Below are positions 1 through 8,292 of a stretch of DNA of 62,590 nucleotides, in pieces (position 1 is the stretch's first letter; each line of letters starts with the position of its first letter). Location: the NCBI RefSeq assembly GCF_022712195.1, contig NZ_JALAGY010000030.1, positions 1-62,590 on the forward strand, in the 5' to 3' direction. The stretch is from Corynebacterium sp. (GTDB lineage Bacteria > Actinomycetota > Actinomycetes > Mycobacteriales > Mycobacteriaceae). The notes under the pieces were generated by a model. That model ran no database searches, was not told where the DNA came from, and saw only the letters and a list, made by a program, of their open reading frames with translations. Both the position numbers and the translations under genes were made by a program.

Positions 1-264
1 ACCCCCGCCACCCCCGCCGCCGAGCAGTCCCAGCCGGGCATCTTCAACGGCGAGGAGGCTCCGGCCGCCCAGCAGGCCGAGCCGCAGCCGCAGTCCGCCG
101 GGTCGACGAGCTTCACCCGCCGGTCGCGTTCGGGTGTCCCCGGCTCCTCGGAGACGCAGGGGAACTCGGGTCTGTTCACCTCGAACGGTGAGCGCCGGGA
201 CAGCCGTCGTGACGACCGCCGTGATGAGGGGGATGACGACCTCGATGTCCCGACCTTCCTCTGA
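1..264 (+). CDS. ftsZ: Cell division protein FtsZ, C-terminal end (partial)
   Basis: Only the last 87 codons are in the window, in frame from base 1 to the TGA at 262-264. They code for the unstructured linker (rich in A, P, Q, then S and R/D) and end in DDLDVPTFL. That ending is the conserved C-terminal peptide of actinobacterial FtsZ, which binds membrane tethers such as SepF and FtsW. The GTPase and polymerisation domains lie upstream of the window. The identity rests on the C-terminal peptide plus the pgeF-sepF-yggT-wag31 genes that follow, which is the usual end of the dcw cluster. The 3' end overlaps the start of pgeF. Confidence 0.93.
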   Translation, partial: TPATPAAEQSQPGIFNGEEAPAAQQAEPQPQSAGSTSFTRRSRSGVPGSSETQGNSGLFTSNGERRDSRRDDRRDEGDDDLDVPTFL

Positions 265-988
265 GCGTCGTGTCCGCAAGGTGGTGACCGACCGCCACGG
301 CGGGGTGTCGTCGGGGGACTTCGCGTCCTTCAACCTCGCCGACCACGTCGGTGACGACGCCGCCGACGTGGCGGCCAACCGCCGCCGGCTCGCGGAGCTG
401 ATCGGGGTCGACCCCGCGCGGATGGTCTACATGGAGCAGATCCATTCGCCCAACGTCACCGAGGTGACCGCCGAACTGCTCGACTCGCTGGACGGCGGGC
501 CCGTCGAGTTCAGCGACGCCCTGGTCACCCGTGAGCCCGGGCTGGCGCTGGTCGTGCTCACCGCCGACTGTGTGCCCGTGCTGCTCTCCGACGAGGACGC
601 CGGCGTGGTCGCCGCCGTGCACGCCGGGCGGATGGGTGCGCGCAACGGTGTGGTGCCGGCGACGGTGGAGGCGATGGTCGGTCTCGGAGCCGTCCCCGCC
701 CGTATCCACGCGCTGATCGGTGCCGCGGCCGCGGGGGAGGACTACGAGGTTCCCGAGGAGATGGCCCGCGACGTCGAGGAGCGGCTGCCCGGCTCACGGA
801 CGACCACGGCCCGCGGCACCCCGGGGCTGGACATCCGGGCCGGCGTCACCCGTCAGCTGCTCGCCGCCGGCGTCACCGCCGTCGACGCGGACCCGCGGAG
901 CACGATCACCGAGGAGAACTTCTTCTCGTACCGCAGGGAAGGCCGGACGGGACGTCAGGCGTCGGTGGTCTGGATTGCCGACACCTGA
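233..988 (+). CDS. pgeF: Peptidoglycan editing factor PgeF (YfiH/laccase-domain protein)
   Basis: About 251 residues, the usual length for the multicopper polyphenol oxidase/DUF152 family. Family members are purine nucleoside phosphorylase-like or remove wrong amino acids (L-Ser) from UDP-MurNAc precursors. Visible motifs are the HSPNV segment, LTADCVPVLL with the metal-ligand Cys, and VHAGRMG with the metal-ligand His. Corynebacterial and mycobacterial proteins often have R in place of the W of VHAGWRG. The coding frame is open further upstream inside ftsZ. ATG 233 (ATG 245 is the alternative) is chosen because homology begins near RKVVTDRHGG and a GA-rich stretch precedes it. It overlaps ftsZ by 32 nt, which suggests translational coupling. 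The family assignment is firm; the physiological substrate is inferred. Confidence 0.88.
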   Translation: MTTSMSRPSSERRVRKVVTDRHGGVSSGDFASFNLADHVGDDAADVAANRRRLAELIGVDPARMVYMEQIHSPNVTEVTAELLDSLDGGPVEFSDALVTREPGLALVVLTADCVPVLLSDEDAGVVAAVHAGRMGARNGVVPATVEAMVGLGAVPARIHALIGAAAAGEDYEVPEEMARDVEERLPGSRTTTARGTPGLDIRAGVTRQLLAAGVTAVDADPRSTITEENFFSYRREGRTGRQASVVWIADT

Positions 989-1006
989 TCCCACTTCCCG
1001 GTATTT

Positions 1007-1036
1007 TTGACAGAAGACACCCTCGTACGACATATC
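1007..1036 (+). promoter_or_regulatory. Candidate sepF promoter
   Basis: A perfect -35 TTGACA lies at 1007-1012, with a CATATC-like -10 at 1031-1036 (18-nt spacer), inside the short pgeF-sepF gap. sepF may thus be transcribed apart from the ftsZ-pgeF transcript. The -10 is weak, so this is a candidate only. Confidence 0.45.
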
Positions 1037-1057
1037 CCAGAGAAAGCGAGACAGACC

Positions 1058-1633
1058 ATGGCAGACGGAATCACCGGGAAGGTCAAGGATTTCTTCGGCT
1101 TCGGTGACGTTGACAGCTTCGACGACCCCTATTACCGCGACGAGTTCGAGGAGGACCGCGGCGGGTACCGCCAGCCGGGGCGGTACCAGGACAGGGAGGA
1201 CGACAGGGAGCGCGACTACGAGCGGGACCGGGTCGAGCGTCCGGAGCGCACCGAGCGTGTGGGGCGGTCTGAACGGACCGACTACGACTACCGTGCGGCC
1301 CGTCCGTCCCGCCGGGCCGACGTGGGTGCCGCCCCCGTCGCGCCGGTGCCGGCCACCCCCGCGCGGGAACCCCAGGTGGTGCGACTGGCGCTGAGCTCCT
1401 TCCAGCAGGCGGGCGAGCTGGCCACCGAGTTCAAGGCGGGGGACATTGTCGTCCTGAACCTCTCCGGCATGGAGAAAGCGGAGGCCAGCCGGGTGCTCGA
1501 CTTCTCCGTCGGGCTCGCCAAGGGACTCGACGGTACACTGAAGAAGCTCGGCGGGCTGCGCAACTTCGCGTTGATCCCCGCCTCCGTGACCCTTGACCAG
1601 AGCCAGCTCGACCAGTTGGTGGAGGACCAGTAG
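1058..1633 (+). CDS. sepF: Cell division protein SepF
   Basis: 191 residues. SepF anchors FtsZ to the membrane by binding its C-terminal peptide, and is the essential FtsZ tether in Mycobacteriales. The N-terminus MADGITGKVKDFFGF is the expected amphipathic membrane-binding helix. It is followed by a long, charged R/E/D/Y-rich linker (about residues 20-95). The folded SepF core runs from about residue 105 (PQVVRLALSSF) to the end and contains VVLNLSGM and RVLDFSVGLA. Start ATG 1058 is preceded by an AGAAAGCGAG ribosome site and coincides with the conserved N-terminal helix; the frame also opens upstream at 1007. It directly follows pgeF, with no yggS gene between. Confidence 0.94.
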   Translation: MADGITGKVKDFFGFGDVDSFDDPYYRDEFEEDRGGYRQPGRYQDREDDRERDYERDRVERPERTERVGRSERTDYDYRAARPSRRADVGAAPVAPVPATPAREPQVVRLALSSFQQAGELATEFKAGDIVVLNLSGMEKAEASRVLDFSVGLAKGLDGTLKKLGGLRNFALIPASVTLDQSQLDQLVEDQ

Positions 1634-1639
1634 AACACC

Positions 1640-1939
1640 GTGGCCGCAACTCTCTTTCTCATCGCACTGCTCCTCAGGGTGTACTGGTTCATCCTCCTGG
1701 CCAGGGTCATCATCGAGATGATCCGGTCCTTTTCCCGCCAGTGGCGTCCGTCGCGCCGGTTCGCCCTGTTCGCTGAACCGGTCTTCGTTCTCACCGATGT
1801 CGTGGTCCGTCCGCTGCGGCGGGTGATCCCGCCGCTCCGTCTGGGCGGGGTGGCGCTGGACGTGTCGGTTCTGGTGCTGTTCTTCGGAATCTCGATTCTG
1901 ATCGGCATACTGACGGCGGCCGCCACTGCGGCAATGTGA
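1640..1939 (+). CDS. YggT family membrane protein
   Basis: 99 residues with two hydrophobic segments, near residues 3-25 and 70-95, separated by a basic cytoplasmic loop (SRQWRPSRR, VVRPLRRVIPPLRLGG). This is the YggT/YlmG pattern. The gene starts with GTG six nt after the sepF stop and is surely co-transcribed. YggT proteins sit next to sepF in most Gram-positive bacteria and are linked to division or membrane organisation, but no biochemical activity is established. Family assignment is by pattern and by position between sepF and wag31. Confidence 0.88.
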   Translation: MAATLFLIALLLRVYWFILLARVIIEMIRSFSRQWRPSRRFALFAEPVFVLTDVVVRPLRRVIPPLRLGGVALDVSVLVLFFGISILIGILTAAATAAM

Positions 1940-1974
1940 CCCGCCGTGCGGAGTCGTTGTCCTTACCTGACATA

Positions 1975-2067
1975 TTGCAGGTGGGAAAAGCCCTGCTGTA
2001 TAACTGACCTGAAAGACTGCACATGAGGTTGACCCTGAAACCTCGTGGACGTGGTCGCTGATAAGAT
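1975..2067 (+). promoter_or_regulatory. Two candidate wag31 promoters
   Basis: P1: TTGCAG (1975-1980), 18-nt spacer, TATAAC (1999-2004). P2: extended -10 TGATAAGAT, with TAAGAT at 2062-2067, about 66 nt before the start codon. The 194-nt gap after yggT is the largest in the division cluster. Strong separate promoters would fit the very high level of DivIVA known in this order. Confidence 0.5.
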
Positions 2068-2133
2068 CGTGACTGACTCACTGTCCGGCCCACCCCGGCC
2101 GGCGGAACATATCGACTGTGAAGGGAACTACCG

Positions 2134-3135
2134 ATGCCGTTGACTCCCGCTGACGTTCATAACGTGGCATTCAGCAAGCCGCCGATCGGCAAGCGTGGCT
2201 ACAACGAGGACGAGGTTGACCAGTTCCTCGATCTCGTCGAAGACACGCTGGCCGAACTCCAGGACGAGAACGACGACCTCCGGGGCCAGGTGGCCTCGGG
2301 GTCGGCGGGCGCCGCTCCGGTCGCCGCGTCCACCTCCTCCGACGACTCGGAGCTTGCCGCGGAACTCGAGGAGGCCCGTGCGCGTGTCTCCGAGCTCGAG
2401 GCTGAGCTGAAGAAGGCCCAGGACGCCACCGCGGCCGCCGAGAAGCGTGCGGCCACCGCCGAGGACAAGGCCGCCGCCGCGGAGAAGCGCGCTGAGGCGG
2501 CGTCGGCCCAGGCCGCACCGGCCCAGGCTGCCGCGACGGACGGTGGGCAGGAGTCCGGCACCGCGAACGCCGACACCCACATGCAGGCCGCCCGCGTCCT
2601 GAGCATGGCCCAGGAGATGGCGGACCGCCTCACCGGCGACGCCAAGTCCGAGTCCCAGGCGATGCTGGACGAGGCACGCGACGAGGCGAACCGCACTCTC
2701 GAGGACGCGAACGCCAAGGCCACCTCGCAGCTGGCTGACGCGCAGAAGCGCTCGGAGAAGCAGCTCGCGGACGCCGACCAGAAGGCTCGCAAGACCGTCG
2801 CCGAGGCGCAGCAGAAGGCGGACACGCTGGTGGCCGACGCCACGCAGAAGTCGGAGACCCTGATCTCCGACGCCACCGCCCAGTCCGAGGCACAGGTCCG
2901 CGCCGCCCAGGAGAAGGCGGACGCCCTGCAGAAGGACGCCGAGCGCAAGCACACCGAGATCATGACAACGGTGAAGAAGCAGCAGACCGCGCTCGAGAGC
3001 CGTATCGAGGAACTGCGCACCTACGAGCGCGAGTACCGTACCCGCCTGAAGACGTTCCTGGAGTCCCAGCTGGAGGAGCTCAACAGCCGCAGCACCGCGG
3101 CCCCGAACTCCAACATCGACTTCGGCGAGAAGTAG
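2134..3135 (+). CDS. wag31: DivIVA/Wag31, polar growth coiled-coil protein
   Basis: 333 residues. DivIVA (Wag31) marks the cell pole and recruits the elongation machinery in Corynebacterium and Mycobacterium. The N-terminal lipid-binding domain is clear: [15 protein letters not shown], then [17 protein letters not shown]. After it comes a very long Ala/Glu/Lys/Asp-rich coiled coil with heptad character (about residues 30-310), broken by an A/S/T-rich linker at about 50-70 and 125-150. It ends in a short polar tail. Start ATG 2134 has a GAAGGGA ribosome site. The length fits Wag31-type proteins (260-370) better than Bacillus DivIVA (about 165). Confidence 0.95.
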   Translation: MPLTPADVHNVAFSKPPIGKRGYNEDEVDQFLDLVEDTLAELQDENDDLRGQVASGSAGAAPVAASTSSDDSELAAELEEARARVSELEAELKKAQDATAAAEKRAATAEDKAAAAEKRAEAASAQAAPAQAAATDGGQESGTANADTHMQAARVLSMAQEMADRLTGDAKSESQAMLDEARDEANRTLEDANAKATSQLADAQKRSEKQLADADQKARKTVAEAQQKADTLVADATQKSETLISDATAQSEAQVRAAQEKADALQKDAERKHTEIMTTVKKQQTALESRIEELRTYEREYRTRLKTFLESQLEELNSRSTAAPNSNIDFGEK

Positions 3136-3174
3136 GCCGGCGGTGGGGGACATGGACGACGGACGGCGTTGACG

Positions 3175-3333
3175 ATGCTCGCACTGTCACTCCTGATGTC
3201 CCTCCTGGGGTTCCTCGCCCTGCTCGTCGCCCTGTACGTGGGGTCGACGTTGTGGGCGTGGATCTGCATCGGGATCGCAGTGGTCGGGATCGTGGTCTTC
3301 GTCGTCGACCTGTTTCTCCACCGCAGGCGATGA
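3175..3333 (+). CDS. Small two-helix membrane protein, function unknown
   Basis: 52 residues, ATG 3175 to TGA 3331-3333. It consists almost only of two hydrophobic helices (MLALSLLMSLLGFLALLVAL and WAWICIGIAVVGIVVFVVDL) with a basic C-terminus LFLHRRR. A GGACGG motif lies 8 nt upstream; TTG 3169 is an in-frame alternative start. It sits 39 nt after wag31 and before a terminator, so it is probably the last gene of the division operon. I do not recognise a family. Small membrane proteins at this position are common in Corynebacterium, which argues for a real gene. Confidence 0.65.
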   Translation: MLALSLLMSLLGFLALLVALYVGSTLWAWICIGIAVVGIVVFVVDLFLHRRR

Positions 3334-3357
3334 GGCGTATACTTCAGTACTGACCGG

Positions 3358-3383
3358 CCCCGCACCGCCGTGCGGGGCTTTTC
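3358..3383 (+). terminator. Intrinsic terminator after the division cluster
   Basis: Perfect 8-bp stem CCCCGCAC / GTGCGGGG with a CGCC loop, followed by CTTTT. It separates the wag31 transcript from the ileS T-box leader. Confidence 0.8.
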
Positions 3384-3392
3384 ACACGCACT

Positions 3393-3619
3393 GATCCGGC
3401 CATCACCGGGGAGCGTTCCGGAAGAAAGGCCCGGCCCCTCCGTGGGACGGACCCGGTAGACCCGGACGTGGTCGCGGCACGTCACAGCCGTAGGAACAAG
3501 TGGGATTGCCCGGCTCGGCGGTGTCGCCGGGGAGCCCAAGCGGGGTGGTACCGCGTTGCCGTCACCGGCGACGTCCCCGCGGACCGTGAGAAAGCACACG
3601 ACCTTACGAGGAGTCCGCG
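3393..3619 (+). promoter_or_regulatory. Translational T-box riboswitch (tRNA-Ile sensing) for ileS
   Basis: The leader ends directly at the ileS ATG. The conserved T-box GGTGGTACCGCG is at 3544-3555, with the TGGT (3546-3549) that would pair with the uncharged tRNA 3' end. An isoleucine codon ATC at 3402-3404, in CCATCACCGGGGAGC, is the likely specifier in the short stem I typical of actinobacterial ileS T-boxes. Two exclusive stems are visible. GCGGGG (3540-3545) pairs with CCCCGC (3575-3580), giving the antisequestrator. CGCGGAC (3578-3584) pairs with GTCCGCG (3613-3619), hiding the GAGGAG ribosome site and start codon. No U-tract terminator follows, so control should be at translation: uncharged tRNA-Ile opens the ribosome site. 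Confidence 0.9.
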
Positions 3620-6600
3620 ATGACCACCCCCGCCGGCGGAGCATACCCGCACACCGACATGTCGGACGGCAGCAGCTCGTTCCCCGCCATGGAGAAGTCC
3701 GTCCTCGACTACTGGAGGCGGGACGGCACCTTCCAGGCCTCCCTCGACAACCGCGAGGGGGCGCCGGAGTACATCTTCTACGACGGTCCCCCCTTCGCCA
3801 ACGGCCTGCCGCACTACGGCCATCTGCTGACCGGTTACGTCAAGGACATCGTCCCGCGCTACAAGACGATGCGTGGTTACCGCGTGCCCCGGGTGTTCGG
3901 CTGGGACACCCACGGGCTCCCCGCGGAGCTGGAGGCGGAGAAGCAGCTCGGCATCACCGACAAGGGTGAGATCGAGAAGATGGGTCTGGCCGCGTTCAAC
4001 GAGTACTGTGCGACGTCGGTGCTGAAGTACGCCGACGAGTGGAAGGACTACGTCACCCGGCAGGCACGGTGGGTCGATTTCGACAACGGCTACAAGACCA
4101 TGGACCTGTCGTACATGGAGTCGGTGATCTGGGCGTTCAAGAACCTGTACGACAAGGGCCTGATCTACCAGGGCTTCCGCGTGTTGCCGTACTCCTGGGC
4201 GGAGCACACGCCCCTGTCGAACCAGGAGACCCGCCTGGACGACTCCTACAAGATGCGCCAGGACCCGACGTTGACGGTGACGTTCCCGGTCACCGGTGCG
4301 CACCCGGGGACGGCCGCCGTGGAGACGCTCGCGGAGCATCCTGAGCTCGCCGACGCCTCGGCCCTGGCCTGGACGACCACGCCGTGGACACTGCCGTCCA
4401 ACCTGGCGTTGGCGGTCAACCCCTCGGTCACCTACGTCCTGGTCAAGGTCGCGCAGGACGGAGCGGACGCGGTGGCGGGGAAGTCCATCCTGCTCGCTGC
4501 GGACCTGATGTCCGCCTACGGTCCCGAGCTCGGTGAGTCCGCGGAGGTCGTGGCGGAGTTCACCGGTGGTCAGCTGGTCGGTCTGACCTACGAGCCGATC
4601 TTCGACTACTTCGCGGACCGGGCCGAACTGGGGGAGAAGCGGCCCTTCCGGGTCCTGGCGGCGGACTACGTCACCACCGAGGACGGTACCGGTGTGGTCC
4701 ACCAGGCGCCCGCGTTCGGTGAGGACGACATGAACACCTGCAACGCCGCGGGGATCGACACGGTGGTCCCGGTGGACATGGACGGCAAGTTCACCTCCCT
4801 GGTGCCCGACTACCAGGGGCAGCTGGTCTTCGACGCCAACAAGGACATCATCCGGGACCTCAAGGCCGCCGGCCGGGTCGTGCGTCACCAGACCATCGAG
4901 CACTCCTACCCGCATTCCTGGCGTTCGGGCGAGCCTCTGATCTACATGGCGCTGCCCAGCTGGTTCGTGTCCGTCTCGTCCTTCCGGGACCGGATGGTCG
5001 AGCTCAACCACGAGCAGATCGAGTGGATCCCGGAGCACATCCGCGACGGCCAGTTCGGCAAGTGGCTCGAGGGGGCCCGTGACTGGAACATCTCCCGGTC
5101 GCGCTACTGGGGTTCGCCGATCCCGGTGTGGGTGTCGGACAACGACGAGTACCCGCGCGTCGACGTCTACGGTTCGCTGGATGAGCTCGAGGCGGACTTC
5201 GGGGTGCGTCCGGAGTCGTTGCACCGTCCCTACATCGACGAGCTGACGCGTCCGAACCCGGATGACCCGACGGGGCAGTCCACGATGCGTCGTGTGCCGG
5301 ACGTGCTCGACGTGTGGTTCGACTCGGGGTCGATGCCCTTCGCCCAGGTGCACTACCCGTTCGAGAACAAGGAGTGGTTCGACTCCCATTCGCCGGCGGA
5401 CTTCATCGTCGAGTACATCGGTCAGACCCGTGGCTGGTTCTACCTGCTGCATGTGCTGTCCACGGCGTTGTTCGACCGTCCGGCGTTCACCAAGGTCGTG
5501 TCGCACGGTATCGTGCTCGGCGACGACGGCCTGAAGATGTCGAAGTCGAAGGGGAACTACCCCGACGTCAACGAGGTCTTCGACCGGGACGGTTCCGACG
5601 CGATGCGCTGGTTCCTGATGAGTTCGCCGATCCTGCGGGGAGGGAACCTGATCGTCACCGAGCAGGGCATCCGTGAGGGGGTGCGCCAGGCGATGCTGCC
5701 GATGTGGAACGCCTACTCGTTCCTGCGGTTGTACGCGCACACCCCGGCGCAGCGGGACACCTCCTCGACGAATGTCCTCGACCGCTACATCCTGGCGAAG
5801 CTGCATGACGCGGTCTCCGCGGTCACCGTCGCGCTGGACGCCACGGACATCGCCACCGCCACCGACGAGATCCGCCAGTTCTGCGATGTCCTGACGAACT
5901 GGTACGTCCGGCGGTCCCGCGACCGTTTCTGGGCGGGGGACTCCGGTGAGGACGGTCACCCGGAGGCCTTCAACACCCTGTACACGGTGCTGGAGACGCT
6001 GTGCCGGGTCGCTGCGCCGCTGCTGCCGATGACCACCGAGGTCATCTGGCGTGGCCTGACGGGCGGGCGTTCGGTGCACCTCACGGACTGGCCGTCGGCG
6101 GACGACCTGCCGGCGGACGACGACCTGGTCGCGTCGATGGACGCGGTGCGTGCCGTGTGTTCGGCGACGTCGTCGTTGCGTAAGTCGCACAAGCTGCGCA
6201 ACCGTCTTCCGCTGCCCGGGCTCACGGTCGCGTTGCCGGACTCCGGTGCGCTGGCGGACTTCGCGTCGATCATCCGCGACGAGGTCAATGTCAAGGAGGT
6301 GACACTGACTGATGACGTGTCGTCCGTGGGACGTTTCGACGTGGTGGTCAATGCCCGGGTCGCCGGCCCCCGTCTGGGCAAGGACGTCCAGAAGGTGATC
6401 AAGGCGGTCAAGACCGGAAACTACACGGTGGCGGAGGACGGGGCGGTCACCGCTGACGGTGTCGCGCTCGTCGACGGCGAGTTCAGCCGGAAGCTCGTGG
6501 CCGTGGATCCGGAGAACACGGCGGAGATCCCGGGGGAGGACGGTCTCGTCGTCCTCGACACCACCGTGACCCCGGAGCTGGAGGCCGAGGGCTGGGCCGC

Positions 6601-6826
6601 GGACCGGGTGCGTGGTGTGCAGGACGCGCGTAAGGCCTCCGGGCTCGACGTGTCCGACCGGATTGCGCTGACACTGTCGGTCCCGGAGGCCCGCAAGGCA
6701 TGGGCGGACGAACATGTCGGCACGATCGCCGGTGAGGTTCTGGCCACGTCGGTGACCGTGGTCGTCGGCGAGACCCTGACCCATGACGTCGGTGACGGTG
6801 CGACGGCGGAGGTCGTGAAGGTCTAG
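3620..6826 (+). CDS. ileS: Isoleucyl-tRNA synthetase
   Basis: 1068 residues. It attaches isoleucine to tRNA-Ile in the cytoplasm. The class I signature PHYGH is at residues 64-68 and KMSKS at 639-643. The editing domain lies between them, with [18 protein letters not shown] and the [15 protein letters not shown] segment. The anticodon-binding helical domain follows, and a long C-terminal extension. The length and the [16 protein letters not shown] context fit the eukaryote-like actinobacterial IleS group, which is often naturally mupirocin-tolerant; that tolerance is inferred from the family and not shown here. Start ATG 3620 is set by the T-box sequestrator, which ends at 3619. The gene is followed by a strong terminator. 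Confidence 0.97.
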   Translation: MTTPAGGAYPHTDMSDGSSSFPAMEKSVLDYWRRDGTFQASLDNREGAPEYIFYDGPPFANGLPHYGHLLTGYVKDIVPRYKTMRGYRVPRVFGWDTHGLPAELEAEKQLGITDKGEIEKMGLAAFNEYCATSVLKYADEWKDYVTRQARWVDFDNGYKTMDLSYMESVIWAFKNLYDKGLIYQGFRVLPYSWAEHTPLSNQETRLDDSYKMRQDPTLTVTFPVTGAHPGTAAVETLAEHPELADASALAWTTTPWTLPSNLALAVNPSVTYVLVKVAQDGADAVAGKSILLAADLMSAYGPELGESAEVVAEFTGGQLVGLTYEPIFDYFADRAELGEKRPFRVLAADYVTTEDGTGVVHQAPAFGEDDMNTCNAAGIDTVVPVDMDGKFTSLVPDYQGQLVFDANKDIIRDLKAAGRVVRHQTIEHSYPHSWRSGEPLIYMALPSWFVSVSSFRDRMVELNHEQIEWIPEHIRDGQFGKWLEGARDWNISRSRYWGSPIPVWVSDNDEYPRVDVYGSLDELEADFGVRPESLHRPYIDELTRPNPDDPTGQSTMRRVPDVLDVWFDSGSMPFAQVHYPFENKEWFDSHSPADFIVEYIGQTRGWFYLLHVLSTALFDRPAFTKVVSHGIVLGDDGLKMSKSKGNYPDVNEVFDRDGSDAMRWFLMSSPILRGGNLIVTEQGIREGVRQAMLPMWNAYSFLRLYAHTPAQRDTSSTNVLDRYILAKLHDAVSAVTVALDATDIATATDEIRQFCDVLTNWYVRRSRDRFWAGDSGEDGHPEAFNTLYTVLETLCRVAAPLLPMTTEVIWRGLTGGRSVHLTDWPSADDLPADDDLVASMDAVRAVCSATSSLRKSHKLRNRLPLPGLTVALPDSGALADFASIIRDEVNVKEVTLTDDVSSVGRFDVVVNARVAGPRLGKDVQKVIKAVKTGNYTVAEDGAVTADGVALVDGEFSRKLVAVDPENTAEIPGEDGLVVLDTTVTPELEAEGWAADRVRGVQDARKASGLDVSDRIALTLSVPEARKAWADEHVGTIAGEVLATSVTVVVGETLTHDVGDGATAEVVKV

Positions 6827-6838
6827 CGGCCGGGACGG

Positions 6839-6873
6839 ACCCCGGACGGTGTACCTGCCGTCCGGGGTTTTCC
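6839..6873 (+). terminator. Intrinsic terminator after ileS
   Basis: Stem CCCCGGACGG / CCGTCCGGGG with an 8-nt loop (TGTACCTG), followed by TTTTCC. It insulates the following SOS-type promoter from ileS read-through. Confidence 0.85.
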
Positions 6874-6879
6874 TCACCC

Positions 6880-6908
6880 TTGCCATTCGAACGGACGTTC
6901 GGTAGTGT
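6880..6908 (+). promoter_or_regulatory. Promoter with embedded LexA (SOS) box
   Basis: -35 TTGCCA (6880-6885), 17-nt spacer, -10 TAGTGT (6903-6908). The spacer holds TCGAACGGACGTTCGG (6887-6902), which matches 11 of 12 defined bases of the actinobacterial SOS box TCGAAC-N4-GTTCGA. A repressor bound there would block RNA polymerase. It drives the DUF222/HNH gene and possibly dinB. The match is visible; LexA binding is inferred. Confidence 0.72.
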
Positions 6909-6952
6909 CGGTCGGTATCGAACGGGTTGTCGGTCACAGGGAGGGGAATGTC

Positions 6953-8257
6953 GTGGTGCAGGGTGGAGTGGATCTCAGTGTTATCGAACGGGACTTCGAG
7001 GAGCTCTGTTTCGAGTGCGATGTCGAGTATGTCGAGGAGAACGTCGACGAACCCTGTTGGGCCGTGAGTGCGCAGGAGGTCATGTACAGCGCGAAGAGGG
7101 AGATCAACACCCTGGAACTCGACATCGCGCGTGCGGCGACGCCGTCGCCCACGGACGAGGTGTCGAGGCACGCCAGGAAACTGTCGGTGGGGCTGGGGGT
7201 GTCGAAGGGCCGTGCACTGGCGTACTGCGACATCGGAACGATGATCGCCAGGATGCCGACGTTGGCGCGCGCGTTGCAGGGAGGTGCCTTCTCCTTCGAG
7301 CATCTCCGCGCGCTCGCGGATTCGGTCGCGGCGGTGGACGACGGACATCTCGCTGAGGTGGAGGGCGGGATAGTTGCGCTGGTGACGCCGACGACGCCCC
7401 GACAGGCCGTCCCCGGGGTACTCACCCTTCGCCGACTTGCGCAGCAGGTGGTTGCCGAGATTCAGCCGTCGGCGCGCCCCCTGGATCCGGAGGGCAGGGG
7501 TGAGCCGCCGCCTCCGGGATACCAGCACGATTTCGGTGTCGACACCCGCGCGGACGCGGCGACGACATTCCATGTCACTGTGCCCACGGATGAGGGGGTG
7601 GGGATGGTCAGGATCATCGACGCGGTCGCCTCGGCCCGGGGCTGCAGCCGGGCACGTGCGCTGGTGGATCTGGTGCACGGCCGCGCGGGTGACGTGTCGG
7701 TCACCCTGAACTGCTACCGCAACCTCGATGACGGCCGGATGCACCTCGAGAGCACCTGGTTGCACGAGGTGGCTACCGAACGGTGGATGGCCCGGGTCAC
7801 TGAACTCTGCGTGGCCGGGCACAGTGAGGTCTCCGGCTACACCCCCTCGGAGCACCAGCGTGCCACAGACGCCGGCCGAGACGGGACCTGCAGGTTCCCG
7901 GGCTGTGACAGTCCCGCGGCGACCGCCCAGCTCGACCATGTCGCCAGGTGGGCCGGTGGCGGCGCGACCGCGACCTGGGCGATGCATTCGCTGTGTCCCG
8001 GATGCCACAGTCTCAAGACCCGTGGACTGTACGACGTCACCCTGAATCCGGACGGATCCGACTGGTGGACCAGCGTGGAGGACGGGCACGTCTATGTGTC
8101 GACTCCGACCGGGCCACTGGCGGAGGCGGTCCTTGACTTCGACACCCGGCTTCACCGCAGGGTCCGGACGTTGGCGAGTCACAACGAGGCGAGGATGCGG
8201 TGGATCGCCGAGACCGTGGCCGCAGCGGAGGAGGCGCAGAAGCTGGTGCCGTTTTGA
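6953..8257 (+). CDS. DUF222 / HNH endonuclease domain protein (13E12 family)
   Basis: About 434 residues. The N-terminal two thirds are the DUF222 (13E12 repeat) domain, with ARKLSVGLGVSKGRALAYCD and the RMPTLARALQGGAFS stretch. The C-terminal HNH module begins at CRFPGCDSP (about residue 313), continues through LDHVARWAGGG, and ends with LCPGCHSLKTRG. This gives the Cys pairs and His residues of a metal-bound nuclease fold. The frame opens at 6905, but that codon lies inside the -10 element. GTG 6953 (or 6956) is chosen because AGGGAGGGG lies just upstream. Several mycobacterial 13E12 genes are in the LexA regulon, and this one also carries an SOS box. The role is unknown: DNA damage nuclease or mobile remnant. 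Confidence 0.85.
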   Translation: MVQGGVDLSVIERDFEELCFECDVEYVEENVDEPCWAVSAQEVMYSAKREINTLELDIARAATPSPTDEVSRHARKLSVGLGVSKGRALAYCDIGTMIARMPTLARALQGGAFSFEHLRALADSVAAVDDGHLAEVEGGIVALVTPTTPRQAVPGVLTLRRLAQQVVAEIQPSARPLDPEGRGEPPPPGYQHDFGVDTRADAATTFHVTVPTDEGVGMVRIIDAVASARGCSRARALVDLVHGRAGDVSVTLNCYRNLDDGRMHLESTWLHEVATERWMARVTELCVAGHSEVSGYTPSEHQRATDAGRDGTCRFPGCDSPAATAQLDHVARWAGGGATATWAMHSLCPGCHSLKTRGLYDVTLNPDGSDWWTSVEDGHVYVSTPTGPLAEAVLDFDTRLHRRVRTLASHNEARMRWIAETVAAAEEAQKLVPF

Positions 8258-8279
8258 GGCTGGCGGAACGGCCCCTGCC

Positions 8280-8285
8280 TAGAAT
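8280..8285 (+). promoter_or_regulatory. -10 element for leaderless dinB mRNA
   Basis: TAGAAT, 7 nt before ATG 8293, so the transcript could start at the A of the ATG. It would allow dinB expression apart from the SOS promoter upstream. Confidence 0.6.
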
Positions 8286-8292
8286 CGGGGAC

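Noticed and set aside
233..245. Longer pgeF starting at 134 inside ftsZ
   Set aside because: The extra N-terminal residues are ftsZ codons read in another frame and do not resemble the family.
6905..6952. GTG 6905 as start of the HNH gene
   Set aside because: It lies inside the TAGTGT -10 element; AGGGAGGGG points to GTG 6953/6956.
3482..8182. A very long open frame on the minus strand opposite ileS and the HNH gene
   Set aside because: It is the antisense shadow of high-GC codon usage. Its product is a low-complexity Arg/Val/His-rich sequence with no domains, and the plus-strand genes are unmistakable.
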